This document shows, one piece after another, positions 54,241 through 63,440 of a stretch of 64,000 nt of DNA (positions within the stretch are counted from its first letter, which is position 1; each line of letters starts with the position of its first letter). Source of the stretch: Haladaptatus sp. QDMS2. GTDB lineage: Archaea > Halobacteriota > Halobacteria > Halobacteriales > Halococcaceae. The translations under genes were made by a program, and so were the position numbers. The stretch is from positions 1,984,001 through 2,048,000 of the forward strand of contig NZ_CP119791.1 of NCBI RefSeq assembly GCF_029338295.1, given 5' to 3'. The notes below the pieces were generated by a model. The model did no database searches, was not told where the DNA came from, and saw only the letters and a program-made list of their open reading frames with translations.

Positions 54241-55443
54241 TCAGTCGCTCTCACTACCGAGGACGGCGGTTTCTCCGCCCGAGAGGGAGACGTTCGCGAC
54301 GACGACGTAGAGACCACCCGCGAGCAAGATTGCACCGAGCCCAACGACGGCCATCGCCGGCGAGGTGGCGTCCGCGAGCGCCCCGCTCCCGAGCTTGAGC
54401 GGCACACTGGCGACGGAAACCGCCATCGAAATCGCAGACAGCACCGTCGCCCGTCCGACCGAGGGCATCCGGTCGTTTAGGTGCTGTTCGACCATCGGGA
54501 GCGCCGCGTTGAACGCCGTGTGCATGAGCAAGAACGACGGCAGGGCCACCAGCGGGACGGCGAGGATGAGCAACAGGCTCGCCCCGAGCCCGATGGTCGC
54601 TAACATGAGCCAGCGGTGGACCCCAATCTGCTCCTGAATCCAGTCGGCAGACCCGGAGGCAATCGCACCGAACACCGCGAACGTCGCGTACATGACGCCC
54701 AGCTCGCCGAAACCGAGGCCGAGACGCGTGCTCACCGGCTGAACCAGAATCTCGACGCTCCACGTCGCCGCGTAGAACAGCGCGACGAACATGACGAACG
54801 CCCGCAACGGCGGTCGAAACAACTTCCGCTGGATGACGTCCCGAACGTGGGCAATCGAGAGCGTCTCGCCCGCCCCCGACTCGATGGTTGGTTCGGGCAT
54901 CGTGAGCAACACGAGCGCGCTCACCAGTCCGAGAATCGCGAACGCGACGAACGGATACCGAATGTCCACCTCCGCGAGGGCACCCGCCGCGAGCGACGAG
55001 ACGGCCCCGGTGATGAGCAGGACCGAGAATCCCCGACCCCGCACGCGAGTGAACGTCGCCTCGTTGCCGAACTGTTTCAGCGTGTCGTAGAGCCACGCGC
55101 TGTCGTTCCCAGAGCGCATGGTGATGGCCACTGCCCAGATGAAATACACCACGAGGAACGTCTCGAATCGCTGGGCGACGGCGAACGCGAGCGACGACCC
55201 ACTCACGATGACCGCGCTCAGGATGAGACTCGTCCGCCGCCCGATGCGGTCGCCGAGGTAGCCCGTCGGCACCTCCCCGAGCACGAGCGTTACGGCGAAG
55301 ATGGCGTCTAACACCATGATTTCCGTGAAGTTCAGATTCCGCGATTCGAGCAGGACGACCCAGATTGGCGCGATGAACCCGAACGACGAGCCAGCCATGT
55401 AGAAATAGTAGCGTAAAATGATGCTCGTTTGTGTGCGCGCCAT
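54241..55443 (-). CDS. MFS transporter
   Basis: 400 aa with twelve hydrophobic helices. The loop 2-3 motif is GYLGDRIGRRTSLI. It begins ILRYYFYMAGSSFGFIAPIWVVLLES. No substrate can be named. The gene precedes the flavin-type gene on the same strand, 48 bp away. Confidence 0.88.
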   Translation of the reverse strand: MARTQTSIILRYYFYMAGSSFGFIAPIWVVLLESRNLNFTEIMVLDAIFAVTLVLGEVPTGYLGDRIGRRTSLILSAVIVSGSSLAFAVAQRFETFLVVYFIWAVAITMRSGNDSAWLYDTLKQFGNEATFTRVRGRGFSVLLITGAVSSLAAGALAEVDIRYPFVAFAILGLVSALVLLTMPEPTIESGAGETLSIAHVRDVIQRKLFRPPLRAFVMFVALFYAATWSVEILVQPVSTRLGLGFGELGVMYATFAVFGAIASGSADWIQEQIGVHRWLMLATIGLGASLLLILAVPLVALPSFLLMHTAFNAALPMVEQHLNDRMPSVGRATVLSAISMAVSVASVPLKLGSGALADATSPAMAVVGLGAILLAGGLYVVVANVSLSGGETAVLGSESD

Positions 55444-55565
55444 AGCTTCCCCTCCTGTTAATGGATTGAGGTGCGCCGCGGAGAAAGCCGTTCCTGAAGC
55501 GGGGTGTTGGCACTGCGCAGGTTAGTAGTCGAGAAATGAGGATAGTCGGTTGCTTCCAGAGGGTG

Positions 55566-55764
55566 CGTCCTGATTAGGACGTCATGTTCGCGGTCGCGTC
55601 GTCGCCTACGTCGACAGACGCTACAGACTGACGAGACTCGCTCGCGCTAGCCTCGTCGGCAGTCAGGTCTTCGTCCTACGGACTCAGACGCTGACGGTTT
55701 GGCGAGAGTCACTACCGTTCCTCTCGCTAACAGCCAAATCTTCGCCCTATGGGCTCAGACGTTG
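55566..55764 (-). repeat. Tandem copies of the aspS 3' end with conserved hairpins
   Basis: Unit 2 (55697-55764) contains the real aspS end. Unit 1 (55626-55693) aligns with it without gaps at a period of 71 bp, about 46 of 68 bases equal, and again encodes RQRLSP-stop; every one of its five base differences there is synonymous. A decayed third unit (about 55566-55622) ends RLST-stop. A hairpin around the stop covaries (GTCC/GGAC against GCCC/GGGC), as does an A-T to G-C pair in the larger stem (arms at 31-35 and 52-56 of unit 1, counted from 55600). Confidence 0.7.
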
Positions 55765-57051
55765 TCTGTCCCGCGGGAACAGAACAGCCTCACGAATGTT
55801 GGACAGTCCGAGCATCGTCATGACGAGACGCTCGACACCGTATGCCCAGCCGGCGTGCGGTGGCATGCCGTACTTGAACATCTTGGTGTAGTATTCGAAG
55901 GCGTCCGGGTCGAGACCCTGCTGTTTGAAGCCTTCGACGAGGTTGTCGTAGCGGTGTTCACGCTGGCCACCGGAGACGAGTTCCATGCGCGGGTGCATGA
56001 GATCGAAGCCCTTCGAGAGGTCGGGGTCCTCGTCGTAGTCTTGGATGTAGAACGGCTTGATTTCGCTCGGCCAGTCGATGATGAAGTAGTGGCCGCCGAC
56101 GTCCTTGCCGAGTGCCTTCTCGCCCTCGGTCGGGAGGTCGTCGCCCCAGACGAGTTGTTCGTCCAGTTCGCCCGTCGCGTTGATGCGCTGGATGGCCTCC
56201 TCGTAGGTGAGGCGTGGGAAGTCGTCCGCTGGGACCTCGAAGTCGTCTGCGAGGCCGAGGGTTTCGAGTTCTTCCTCGCAGTTCTCGGCGACGGCCGAGT
56301 AGGCCGCCTTGAGCGTCCCCTCGCACACGTCCATCGCTTCCTGGTGGTCGATGAACGCGCTCTCGAAGTCGATCATCGTCGCTTCGTTCAGGTGGCGTGG
56401 CGTGTTGTGTTCCTCTGCGCGGAAGATTGGGCCGATTTCGAAAACGCGCTCTAAGCCGGAGCCGACCATCAGCTGCTTGAACAGTTGTGGCGACTGGTTC
56501 ATGAACGCTTCCTGGCCGAAGTAGGTAATCGGGAACAGTTCCGTCCCACCCTCCGTCCCGGTGGCGACGATTTTCGGCGTGTTGATTTCCGTGCCACCGA
56601 CCGAGCGGAAGTAGTCGCGGACGGCGCGGAGAATCTCGGCGCGAATCTCGAAGATGGCCTTTGTCTCGTCGCGGCGGGCGTCGAGCGTGCGGTTGTCGAG
56701 GCGGGTCGAGAGTTCAGCGTCGACCTTTCCCGACGGGTCGAGGGGGAGTTCTGGCTCTGCGGCGGCGAGTATCTCGATGGACTCGGGGACGATTTCGACG
56801 CCGGTCGGGGCGCGCGGTTCTTCCTCGGCCTTGCCGGTGACCGTCACGACGCTCTCGCGGGAGACGTTCGTGCCGGTCTCGACGAGGTCGTCGTCCATCT
56901 CGTCTTTCTCGAACTTGACCTGAATCTTCCCCGTCTTGTCCCGGACGATGAGGAAAGCAATCCCACCGAGGTCGCGCGTCTCGTGCGCCCAGCCCGCGAT
57001 GGTGACCGTCTCGCCGGGCGAGACGTCTGCCGTGTGTGTGCGGTCCTGCAT
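55747..57051 (-). CDS. aspS: Aspartate-tRNA ligase, archaeal type
   Basis: 434 aa from [20 protein letters not shown]. The N-terminal OB-fold anticodon domain contains [24 protein letters not shown]; class II motifs are FREEAIN-like [14 protein letters not shown] and the C-terminal [28 protein letters not shown]. Its end RQRLSP-stop is the normal haloarchaeal end. The last codons and stop are duplicated downstream. The frame upstream of this ATG is not protein-like. Confidence 0.96.
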   Translation of the reverse strand: MQDRTHTADVSPGETVTIAGWAHETRDLGGIAFLIVRDKTGKIQVKFEKDEMDDDLVETGTNVSRESVVTVTGKAEEEPRAPTGVEIVPESIEILAAAEPELPLDPSGKVDAELSTRLDNRTLDARRDETKAIFEIRAEILRAVRDYFRSVGGTEINTPKIVATGTEGGTELFPITYFGQEAFMNQSPQLFKQLMVGSGLERVFEIGPIFRAEEHNTPRHLNEATMIDFESAFIDHQEAMDVCEGTLKAAYSAVAENCEEELETLGLADDFEVPADDFPRLTYEEAIQRINATGELDEQLVWGDDLPTEGEKALGKDVGGHYFIIDWPSEIKPFYIQDYDEDPDLSKGFDLMHPRMELVSGGQREHRYDNLVEGFKQQGLDPDAFEYYTKMFKYGMPPHAGWAYGVERLVMTMLGLSNIREAVLFPRDRQRLSP

Positions 57052-57075
57052 ACCCGCGAATTTGGAGGCACCCCC

Positions 57076-57085
57076 TTTAAGATAC
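57076..57085 (-). promoter_or_regulatory. TATA-like box for aspS
   Basis: TATCTTAAAG on the minus strand is centred 29 bp before the aspS ATG; a leaderless transcript is expected. Confidence 0.6.
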
Positions 57086-57541
57086 TCGCTTTTCACCCTC
57101 TTACGCGAGTCAGCGCCAGGTGCGCGCGTTCCCCTCACTCTCGAATCCGACGGATTTCTGGACTGTCTGGGTTAATATATAGGATATGCTGAGTCGCCAC
57201 TGCCTTCCGTACTGGAAGGTTGGATATACCGAGTTTTGGGGCGCTTATGTCCGACTTACCGATTTCGCAGTGTATGACAATCAGTAACCGAAGAGTATCA
57301 TATGATAGAACATATCTGTGACACGGGACAGCTCATATTCGTGCGACGGTGACCGCTTCGAGGACCCGTGAACACGCGACAATAAACAATATTATGTTTC
57401 TGACAGTATTTATTTCGCGAATGTAGGATATGGTGGTAAAAACACGACACGGGTCGTCTCTGTCAGACGCTGCGAATCGCTCGTCAAACATCTTCAGAAT
57501 CTGCAACGTTGGATTAACCTTATCTTAAGGGAGCGCATATT
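57086..57541. other. AT-rich intergenic region, no gene seen
   Basis: About 450 bp between divergent units without a convincing reading frame. It contains TTAATATATAGG (about 57173-57184), a perfect palindrome TATCATATGATA (57296-57307), several TATA-like stretches (ATATTATGTTTC, GTATTTATTT) and ends with CCTTATCTTAAG (57518-57529), which is close to the leader ORF start. It looks like a complex regulatory region. Confidence 0.5.
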
Positions 57542-57673
57542 ATGGTTTGGTTCACGGTAACCAGCATGGTGGGCGTAGGGGGCCCAAGTGGGGGAATGTG
57601 GGGAAAGGCCAGTGTATCTGTGCCTGCCAGTTCCGCTTGGCAGCTCGTACGAACATTTCGTGCTCAACGGTGA
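57542..57673 (+). CDS. Possible leader ORF, 43 aa, before the DUF7344-type gene
   Basis: MVWFTVTSMVGVGG... is a Gly/Ser/Val-rich peptide with no recognised domain, ending FRAQR. Its stop lies 5 bp before the next ATG. It begins right after a TATA-like CCTTATCTTAAG, so it should be the first ORF on a nearly leaderless message. It may be translated as a leader that couples or regulates the next gene, or may be chance; the base composition does not decide. Confidence 0.5.
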   Translation: MVWFTVTSMVGVGGPSGGMWGKASVSVPASSAWQLVRTFRAQR

Positions 57674-57678
57674 TACAA

Positions 57679-58302
57679 ATGAGTTCACTACAATCCGTCG
57701 CGCACGACGCCGACGTGGGGGGAGACGTTGAAATCAAAGCAGACCCGCTTGACAAAGACGTCATCTTCGAAATCTTGAAGAACCGCCGCCGCCGCGATGC
57801 GCTCCGCTACCTCGAACAGAACGGGGGCACAGCCCGTCTGGACGAACTTGCAGAGTACATTGCAGCGAAAGAAAACAACATCACGGTCATGGAACTGTCC
57901 TCTGACCAGCGAAAGCGAGTGTACATCGGACTGTACCAGTGCCACCTGCCGAAGATGGACAGTGCTGGCATCATCGCGTTCAACAAGAATCGCGGGACGA
58001 TTCAGTTGCTCGAATCGGCTGGGCAACTCGACCCGTACCTGATGGAAACGCAGACGGAATCGCCGTCGTCAATCGGCAAGTACGTCCTCGCGATGGCCAT
58101 TACCATCGGTCTCGGCGTCTCGGCTGCCCTCATCGGTATCTCGCCGTTCACGTCGATTCCCGGTCTGTGGTGGGCCGCACTCAGTACCGCGACGCTCGTC
58201 GCGGTCACCGGTGTGCAGCTTTACACCGAATACTCGCCAGAGGGGCGTGTGTTCGAACTGGTGTCTGCCCTTCGCGGACAGGCAGCCCAGCCGACCGAAT
58301 AA
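57679..58302 (+). CDS. DUF7344-type wHTH-like protein with two TM helices
   Basis: 207 aa from MSSLQSVAHDADVGG. The conserved block (about 28-115) DVIFEILKNRRRRDALRYLEQNGG, LDELAEYIAAKENN and YIGLYQCHLPKMDSAGII is the haloarchaeal DUF7344 pattern, a winged-helix-like fold; two hydrophobic helices (about 135-155 and 160-182) follow. It may be a membrane-tethered regulator. No known target. An upstream in-frame extension is implausible. Confidence 0.85.
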   Translation: MSSLQSVAHDADVGGDVEIKADPLDKDVIFEILKNRRRRDALRYLEQNGGTARLDELAEYIAAKENNITVMELSSDQRKRVYIGLYQCHLPKMDSAGIIAFNKNRGTIQLLESAGQLDPYLMETQTESPSSIGKYVLAMAITIGLGVSAALIGISPFTSIPGLWWAALSTATLVAVTGVQLYTEYSPEGRVFELVSALRGQAAQPTE

Positions 58303-58389
58303 CGGCTCCGCACCGAATATCCCGCTGACCGGCCCACATTTTTTGTGACTAAAACTACATATCCTAGGAATACGTCTGAATAACAGACT

Positions 58390-58854
58390 ATGGGGATTCT
58401 GGGGGAAAATGGAGACGGCGGAACGACCACGAGGCGCATCCTCTCGCTCCTTGGAGATAGCGTCGCCCGCGAGATTCTGCAAGCGGGAAGTGGTGGTCCG
58501 GTGACGATAGAGGACCTGACCGAACAGACCGGCGTCTCTCAATCGACCGTGTACAGACGGCTCTCTGATCTCGTAGAGAGCGGACTCGTCCGCGAGGACC
58601 ACGCGAGGGTCTCTGCGCCGAACAAGCGGGCGTTCGTAACGGCCATCGACTCGCTCGCGATCGACATCACCACGGACGGCATCGCCGTACATCTCGACCA
58701 GGCTCCGTCCACAGGGGTTGCGGTTCGGGAACTTAACTTGGAGCCCCTCGACTTCGACCTCGATGAGCGAGTAATGACGGTCCGACTCGCCCTCGACGAC
58801 GAGCTGATGGCGCAGTTCGAGAAGCTCTGGGAACGCACTCGCGAGTCTCCCTAG
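58390..58854 (+). CDS. Winged-helix transcriptional regulator (ArsR-like)
   Basis: 154 aa. LLGDSVAREILQAGSGGPVTIEDLTEQTGVSQSTVYRRLSDLVESGLV (15-60) is a winged-helix domain, followed by an alpha/beta C-terminal domain. It follows the DUF7344-type gene by 87 bp on the same strand. Ligand and target unknown. Confidence 0.85.
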   Translation: MGILGENGDGGTTTRRILSLLGDSVAREILQAGSGGPVTIEDLTEQTGVSQSTVYRRLSDLVESGLVREDHARVSAPNKRAFVTAIDSLAIDITTDGIAVHLDQAPSTGVAVRELNLEPLDFDLDERVMTVRLALDDELMAQFEKLWERTRESP

Positions 58855-58890
58855 CCGGACGTTCATATCGTCAGCCCGCTAACAGGCGGT

Positions 58891-59115
58891 ATGGTCGGTG
58901 AATTGCCACCCGAGGTGACGCGGGCAGACCACTACCGATTACCGGACGGCACGTTCGAAATCGTCTTCGCCGTCGAAGGCGGCCGCGTCCTCACGTTCCG
59001 CGAGTATCAGTCTCACGGTGAATTTCTGCGAACCGTCCGTGACGCCAACTATCTCGGGACGCACGCCGGAGTGAATGCGCTCCCGGACATCGATTCGTTT
59101 CGTAACGACGAGTGA
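58891..59115 (+). CDS. Small conserved hypothetical protein, 74 aa
   Basis: MVGELPPEVTRADHYRLPDG... A small acidic alpha/beta protein with no membrane helix, 36 bp after the winged-helix gene and probably in its transcript. I do not recognise the family. Confidence 0.65.
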   Translation: MVGELPPEVTRADHYRLPDGTFEIVFAVEGGRVLTFREYQSHGEFLRTVRDANYLGTHAGVNALPDIDSFRNDE

Positions 59116-59299
59116 CACTCAGCGCACGCAGAGTGTTCACAGCCGAGGCACGAATCCAGTGCGTTTATCAGCTGACAGAACAAATATACGCGTGCTCAGG
59201 GCCGCGACGCACCTATGCCAGTTCGCGTGCCAGCGACTATTGTGGTTGCGGCCCAGAGCCTTTCGAGACGCTATTTCGCAGAGCTGAAAGCTCACACGC

Positions 59300-60232
59300 T
59301 CAAACCTGTCCCGTCCGCCCGACGACGCGTTCCTGTCTCGGGGACCGGTCCTGTTCGACTACCGCCGCGAGCTGCCCGTACGCCTTCGCGAGTCTGAGCA
59401 GGTAAAAGAGACCGAAGACGCCGAGTTTCTCCCTGATTGAAAGTGACTCCCACCCGACGACGAGCGTCCGCAACGCCCGCCGCGTCGGGGGGAGGTAGGC
59501 CGCGGGATTTACGATACCGCGAAGCGGGGTCCCGTAGCGCTCGGGATAGTAGCGGCGCAATTGACTTTTACCGCGGCCGATGCGAACCGCCTTCTTCACG
59601 AGCGCTCGCACCGACGTTCTCGCCGGGTGGCGCATCACGATGTCTGGCGCGTACACGAGTTGATAGCCTGCCCCGGCCACGCGGTTTCCGAACTCCACGT
59701 CGCCGCTCGACGTGAGGCGGTCGTCGAACGGGCCAACCGCCTCAACGAGCGCCGTCCGGACGACGAGACAGCACGTCGGCGCGAACCCGAGGCGGTGGAC
59801 GAAGTACGCGACACGCAGGTCGGTCAGCCGATTGTACTTCGCCGCGAACGTCTCCCGACCCTCGGAGGACACCTCGACCGCACACCCGAGGTACGAGACG
59901 TCCTTGCCCATGCGCTCGACGACGGCTTCGAGCCACCCCGGCTCGACGGTGACGTTCGCGTCCACGAACGCGAGTAGGAAACCTCGCGCGTGTCGAATTC
60001 CTCGATTTCTCGCGGCGTAGGAACTCTGCACCGCTGTCTCGACGAGCAGCTTCACCCGTTCATCGCGCCGTGCGAAGGCCCGAGCGACCGCTCTCGTGTC
60101 GTCGGTCGAGCCGTTGTCCACGACCAGAACCTCGAAATCCGGGTCCGTTTGCGCAGAAAGCGTGGTGAGCGTTTGTTTCAATCCAACCGGGTCGTTCAAA
60201 ACAGGGACGATAATCGAGACCCGGGGAGCCAT
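59300..60232 (-). CDS. Glycosyltransferase family 2
   Basis: 310 aa from MAPRVSIIVPVLNDPVG. The GT-A domain shows VLVVDNGSTDDTRAVA, AFVDANVTVEPGWLE (the DxD-like acceptor region) and LTSSGDVEFGNRVAGAG. A hydrophobic stretch near the C-terminus may contact the membrane. It starts 4 bp after the small Cys-rich gene stop (TGAGATG). Likely role in a surface glycan. Confidence 0.9.
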   Translation of the reverse strand: MAPRVSIIVPVLNDPVGLKQTLTTLSAQTDPDFEVLVVDNGSTDDTRAVARAFARRDERVKLLVETAVQSSYAARNRGIRHARGFLLAFVDANVTVEPGWLEAVVERMGKDVSYLGCAVEVSSEGRETFAAKYNRLTDLRVAYFVHRLGFAPTCCLVVRTALVEAVGPFDDRLTSSGDVEFGNRVAGAGYQLVYAPDIVMRHPARTSVRALVKKAVRIGRGKSQLRRYYPERYGTPLRGIVNPAAYLPPTRRALRTLVVGWESLSIREKLGVFGLFYLLRLAKAYGQLAAVVEQDRSPRQERVVGRTGQV

Positions 60233-60233
60233 C

Positions 60234-60455
60234 TCAGTCGCTGCCGTGGCGGGCCGCCCAGTCGCCGACGGCGGTCGAACTGTGGCGAACGGGAGGCTTC
60301 TTCTCAGTCTCCGTTTTCGCCTCGTCCACTGGCTTCCAGCGTCCGGAGGCGTAGTAGAGCGTCTTCGTCTCCTCTGCCTCCTTGCCGAGCAACGGCTGGC
60401 AAAGTGCACAATCGATGACACGCCCCCCTGGGCGGTGCGGGCATTGCTCCCCCAT
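60234..60455 (-). CDS. Small Cys-rich protein, 73 aa
   Basis: MGEQCPHRPGG and DCALCQPLL give Cys5, His7, Cys16, Cys19, a possible zinc site, followed by an acidic/basic tail. The gene precedes the glycosyltransferase by a 1-bp gap (TGAGATG). Similar companions of glycosyltransferases are seen in haloarchaea, but the function is unknown. Confidence 0.7.
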   Translation of the reverse strand: MGEQCPHRPGGRVIDCALCQPLLGKEAEETKTLYYASGRWKPVDEAKTETEKKPPVRHSSTAVGDWAARHGSD

Positions 60456-60682
60456 ACTGGTGTGAAACGGCCAGCAGTCGTTTAGTTATTCGACGGCTTC
60501 GAGCGGTCATCTTCCGGCCGATTTTGGTTAAGGTTCGCTTTCATCACTACCCGAAAGCGCGAAGCGCGAGCCAACGTGTATGAAATAAAACACTTGCCCT
60601 CAGTAAAACCGGGTTGAGGCCCGCTATCCCGTCGTTAGCCGGTCTATACTCTTGCGTGTCCATTCCCTTCGAGTTTACAGGT

Positions 60683-61807
60683 ATGTTCTCTGTCGCGTTC
60701 GTCGGCACCGGGGCGAAAACGCCGCCACCGGGCACGAAAGGATTCGCGATGGCCTACCGCCACGCGAGCGGGTACGCCAGACTCCCGCAGTGCCAGCTCG
60801 TCGCGTGCGCCGACATCGTTCGCGAGAACGCACAGGCGTTCGCCGAGGCGTTCGGCATCGACGGCGTCTACACCGACGTGTCGACGATGCTCGACGCCGC
60901 GAACCCCGACATCGTGAGCATCGCCACGCCGCCGGGAACGCACGCTGACATCGTCACCGCCTGCGCTCGCCATCCCTCGGTGCGGGCGATTCACTGTGAG
61001 AAGCCGATGGCGCTCACCTGGGGTGACGCAAAACGGATGGTCGCCGTCTGCGACGCGGCGGACGTTCAACTCACGTTCAACCACCAGTATCGCTTCGGCG
61101 AACCGTTTCGCCGGATGAAGGCCTTGCTCGATGCGGGTGAAATCGGGACGCTCGAACGCATCGAATTCGCCGACCGCGACCTCTACGACACGGGAACGCA
61201 CCTGTTCGACCTTGCCGACTACATGACCGACGGCACGCCGGTCGAGTGGGTCCTCGCGCAGGTCGAATACTCCGTCGAAAATCGGTGGTTCGGGACGCAC
61301 AACGAGAACCAGGGACTCGCCCAGTGGAAGTACGACTCGGGCGTCTATGGCCTCGCCGCGACGGGCTGGGGTGCGGACATGATCGGCTGTTTCCTCAGAC
61401 TCGTCGGGAGCGAGGGCGTCATCGAGATTCGCCACAGCACGCCCGCACTGTTCGTCAAGACGATGGGCGACTGGCGCGCGGTCGACACCGGCGGTGAGGG
61501 CGTCTACGGACCACCGCAATCTGGTCGCATGGGCGCACTGCTCTCCCGATTCGGCCGCGAGGAACGGACGACGTACGTAGACCGGGCTATCGCCCACATC
61601 GTCGAGTGCCTCCAAACCGACCGCGAGAGCGAACTGAGCGGGAAACACGCGCTCGCGGCGACCGAACTCATCTTCGCGTGCTGGGAATCCGCCCGCCGCC
61701 GAGGACGGGTCAGCCTCCCACTCGGCGTCGAGGACAATCCGCTCGAATCGATGGTCGAGGCTGGCGACCTGCGACCCGCCACCGATTCGACCCATCCAGA
61801 AACATGA
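60683..61807 (+). CDS. Gfo/Idh/MocA family oxidoreductase
   Basis: 374 aa from MFSVAFVGTGAKTPPPGTKGF. The NAD(P)-binding Rossmann start AFVGTGAK and the catalytic-lysine motif CEKPMALTW near residue 105 are family hallmarks. It is probably a sugar dehydrogenase making a nucleotide-sugar or acidic sugar. The 4-bp overlap with the glycosyltransferase downstream (ATGA) suggests joint work. Confidence 0.9.
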   Translation: MFSVAFVGTGAKTPPPGTKGFAMAYRHASGYARLPQCQLVACADIVRENAQAFAEAFGIDGVYTDVSTMLDAANPDIVSIATPPGTHADIVTACARHPSVRAIHCEKPMALTWGDAKRMVAVCDAADVQLTFNHQYRFGEPFRRMKALLDAGEIGTLERIEFADRDLYDTGTHLFDLADYMTDGTPVEWVLAQVEYSVENRWFGTHNENQGLAQWKYDSGVYGLAATGWGADMIGCFLRLVGSEGVIEIRHSTPALFVKTMGDWRAVDTGGEGVYGPPQSGRMGALLSRFGREERTTYVDRAIAHIVECLQTDRESELSGKHALAATELIFACWESARRRGRVSLPLGVEDNPLESMVEAGDLRPATDSTHPET

Positions 61808-62700
61808 CGACATTCGACACCCTGCCCGCCCGCTATCGGTCGCTCGTCGCGCGGACGACCGCGGTCACGATTCCCGAACACGAAATCCTCGCGACGGTCG
61901 TCGTGGTGCTCTATCGGACGGACCGAGCCGCCTTCGAAACGACGCTCGCCGCCCTCGACGCACAGACGGCGGACGCCTTCGACGTCATCGTCGTGGACAA
62001 CGGGACGACGTGGGACGTCCCCGCGGTGCTCGCCGGGTCGCGCCGGGTCCGAACCTACGTCGAACTGACCGGAAACCACGGCGTGACGGTGGCCCGAAAT
62101 CTAGGGGCGCATCTGGCTGCCGGGCCACTTCTCGTCTTTCTCGACGACGACGCGGTTCCAGACCCCCACTTCGTCGAAGAACACCTTCGCGTCCATCGAG
62201 TGAGCAACGTCATCGCCGCCCGCGGGCGGGTCGTCCCGCGCACCGACACCATCTACAACAAGATGCAGAGCCACTACGACCTCGGCCCGGCTCAGTTCCC
62301 GACGTACATCAACGTGGAGGGAAACACCTCGTTCGACCGCGACACCTTCCGCTCGCTCGGCGGCTACGACGAGTCGTTCGAGGGCCGCGCCGGTCACGAA
62401 GGCATCGAGTGGACCTACCGCGCACTCGAGGCGGGTATTCCGGCGTCGAAAATCGTCTACTACCCGGACGCCGTGGTCGCCCACGATTACGCCGACGGAT
62501 TCTGGGCGTACGTCAACAAAAAGCGGTACTTCAGGCGCTATCAGGCCGCCCTCCGTGAGGACTACCCGCATCTGTTCGCCTTCACGAGCGAGTACGAGGC
62601 GAACCGACCGGGCGTCCCCGGCCGCCTCGGCTTTACTGACCGGCTCAAAATTCGTCTTATCGAATCGCTCGCGGCACCGCTGAGTGCGCTCCGCCGCTGA
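61804..62700 (+). CDS. Glycosyltransferase family 2
   Basis: 298 aa from MTTFDTLPARYRSLV. ATVVVVLYRTDRAAFETTLAALDAQ, then VVDNGTTWDVPAV, VFLDDDAVPDPHF (DxD) and FEGRAGHEGIEWTYRALEAG (acceptor ED) are GT-A landmarks. It is translated with the oxidoreductase before it. Confidence 0.9.
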   Translation: MTTFDTLPARYRSLVARTTAVTIPEHEILATVVVVLYRTDRAAFETTLAALDAQTADAFDVIVVDNGTTWDVPAVLAGSRRVRTYVELTGNHGVTVARNLGAHLAAGPLLVFLDDDAVPDPHFVEEHLRVHRVSNVIAARGRVVPRTDTIYNKMQSHYDLGPAQFPTYINVEGNTSFDRDTFRSLGGYDESFEGRAGHEGIEWTYRALEAGIPASKIVYYPDAVVAHDYADGFWAYVNKKRYFRRYQAALREDYPHLFAFTSEYEANRPGVPGRLGFTDRLKIRLIESLAAPLSALRR

Positions 62701-62710
62701 CCCGGCGCGC

Positions 62711-63373
62711 TCAGAACAGGCCGATGGCGGCGACCTGTGACAGCGCGAGTTGCGCCCCGATGACGATACCGAACAGTCCTGCTGCGCCCTTTAGGTACGC
62801 GGAGAACTGCGTATCGAGGGTGTGCCCCCAGATGACCGAGACGGCGGCCATCGTCGCGATGGTGAGGACGCTGAACGCCGCGAGGAAGGTGAGCGCGCTG
62901 CCCATCGTCGGCGCGGAGGAGACGAGTGCGACGACGAGGATGCCGCTCCCGGCGAATCCGTGGAGCACGCCGACGAGGAACGAGTCGTCGTTTACGTGCT
63001 GGTGGTCGGAGCCAAATGCGGACTCGCCGACGCGCAGGTGGGTGTGGACGCCGGTGCCATGAGTATGGGCTTCGACGTCCACGCCGCCGACGGCGGAGTA
63101 CAGCATCCGCGCGCCGAGGAAGATGAGGATGCCGCCGACGACGAACTCGAACAGTCTGGTTATCGACTCGGGAAGGTGGACGCCGAAGGCCACGAATAGG
63201 AGGCCGAGGACGACGATGGGGAGCGAGTGCCCGATGCCCCACGACGCGCCGACCACGCCCGACTGGTCGGTGTCGTCCTCGACGAGCGTCGCGACCGCCG
63301 CGAGGTGGTCCGATTCGAGGGCGTGGCGCACGCCCAGGACCGCGCCCGCCGTCGCCGCTGCGATGAGTGACAT
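62711..63373 (-). CDS. NicO/UreH-like nickel/cobalt transporter family protein
   Basis: 220 aa. HALESDHLAAV near residue 17 is the HX4DH metal motif of the NiCoT/RcnA superfamily. Six hydrophobic segments are broken by a His-rich loop (VDVEAHTHGTGVHTHLRV, DHQHVND) that could bind metal. It could import or export nickel or cobalt. No metalloenzyme is beside it. Confidence 0.82.
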   Translation of the reverse strand: MSLIAAATAGAVLGVRHALESDHLAAVATLVEDDTDQSGVVGASWGIGHSLPIVVLGLLFVAFGVHLPESITRLFEFVVGGILIFLGARMLYSAVGGVDVEAHTHGTGVHTHLRVGESAFGSDHQHVNDDSFLVGVLHGFAGSGILVVALVSSAPTMGSALTFLAAFSVLTIATMAAVSVIWGHTLDTQFSAYLKGAAGLFGIVIGAQLALSQVAAIGLF

Positions 63374-63440
63374 GGACGTAGATTATCGGTATGACAATTA
63401 TACTCTTGGATTCTGGCAGTTGTGCGGGGGTTTCAGCCGG

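Noticed and set aside
55566-55764. CRISPR-like repeats
   Set aside because: Only two good copies plus one decayed one, no spacers between them, no cas genes, and each copy includes the aspS end.
59116-59299. Small gene between the 74-aa protein and the glycosyltransferase
   Set aside because: Frames here run into neighbouring genes and show no protein-like pattern; it is treated as intergenic.
60456-60682. tRNA or other RNA gene in the gap before the oxidoreductase
   Set aside because: I searched by eye for a cloverleaf and found none; it contains only promoter-like AT-rich parts for the divergent genes.
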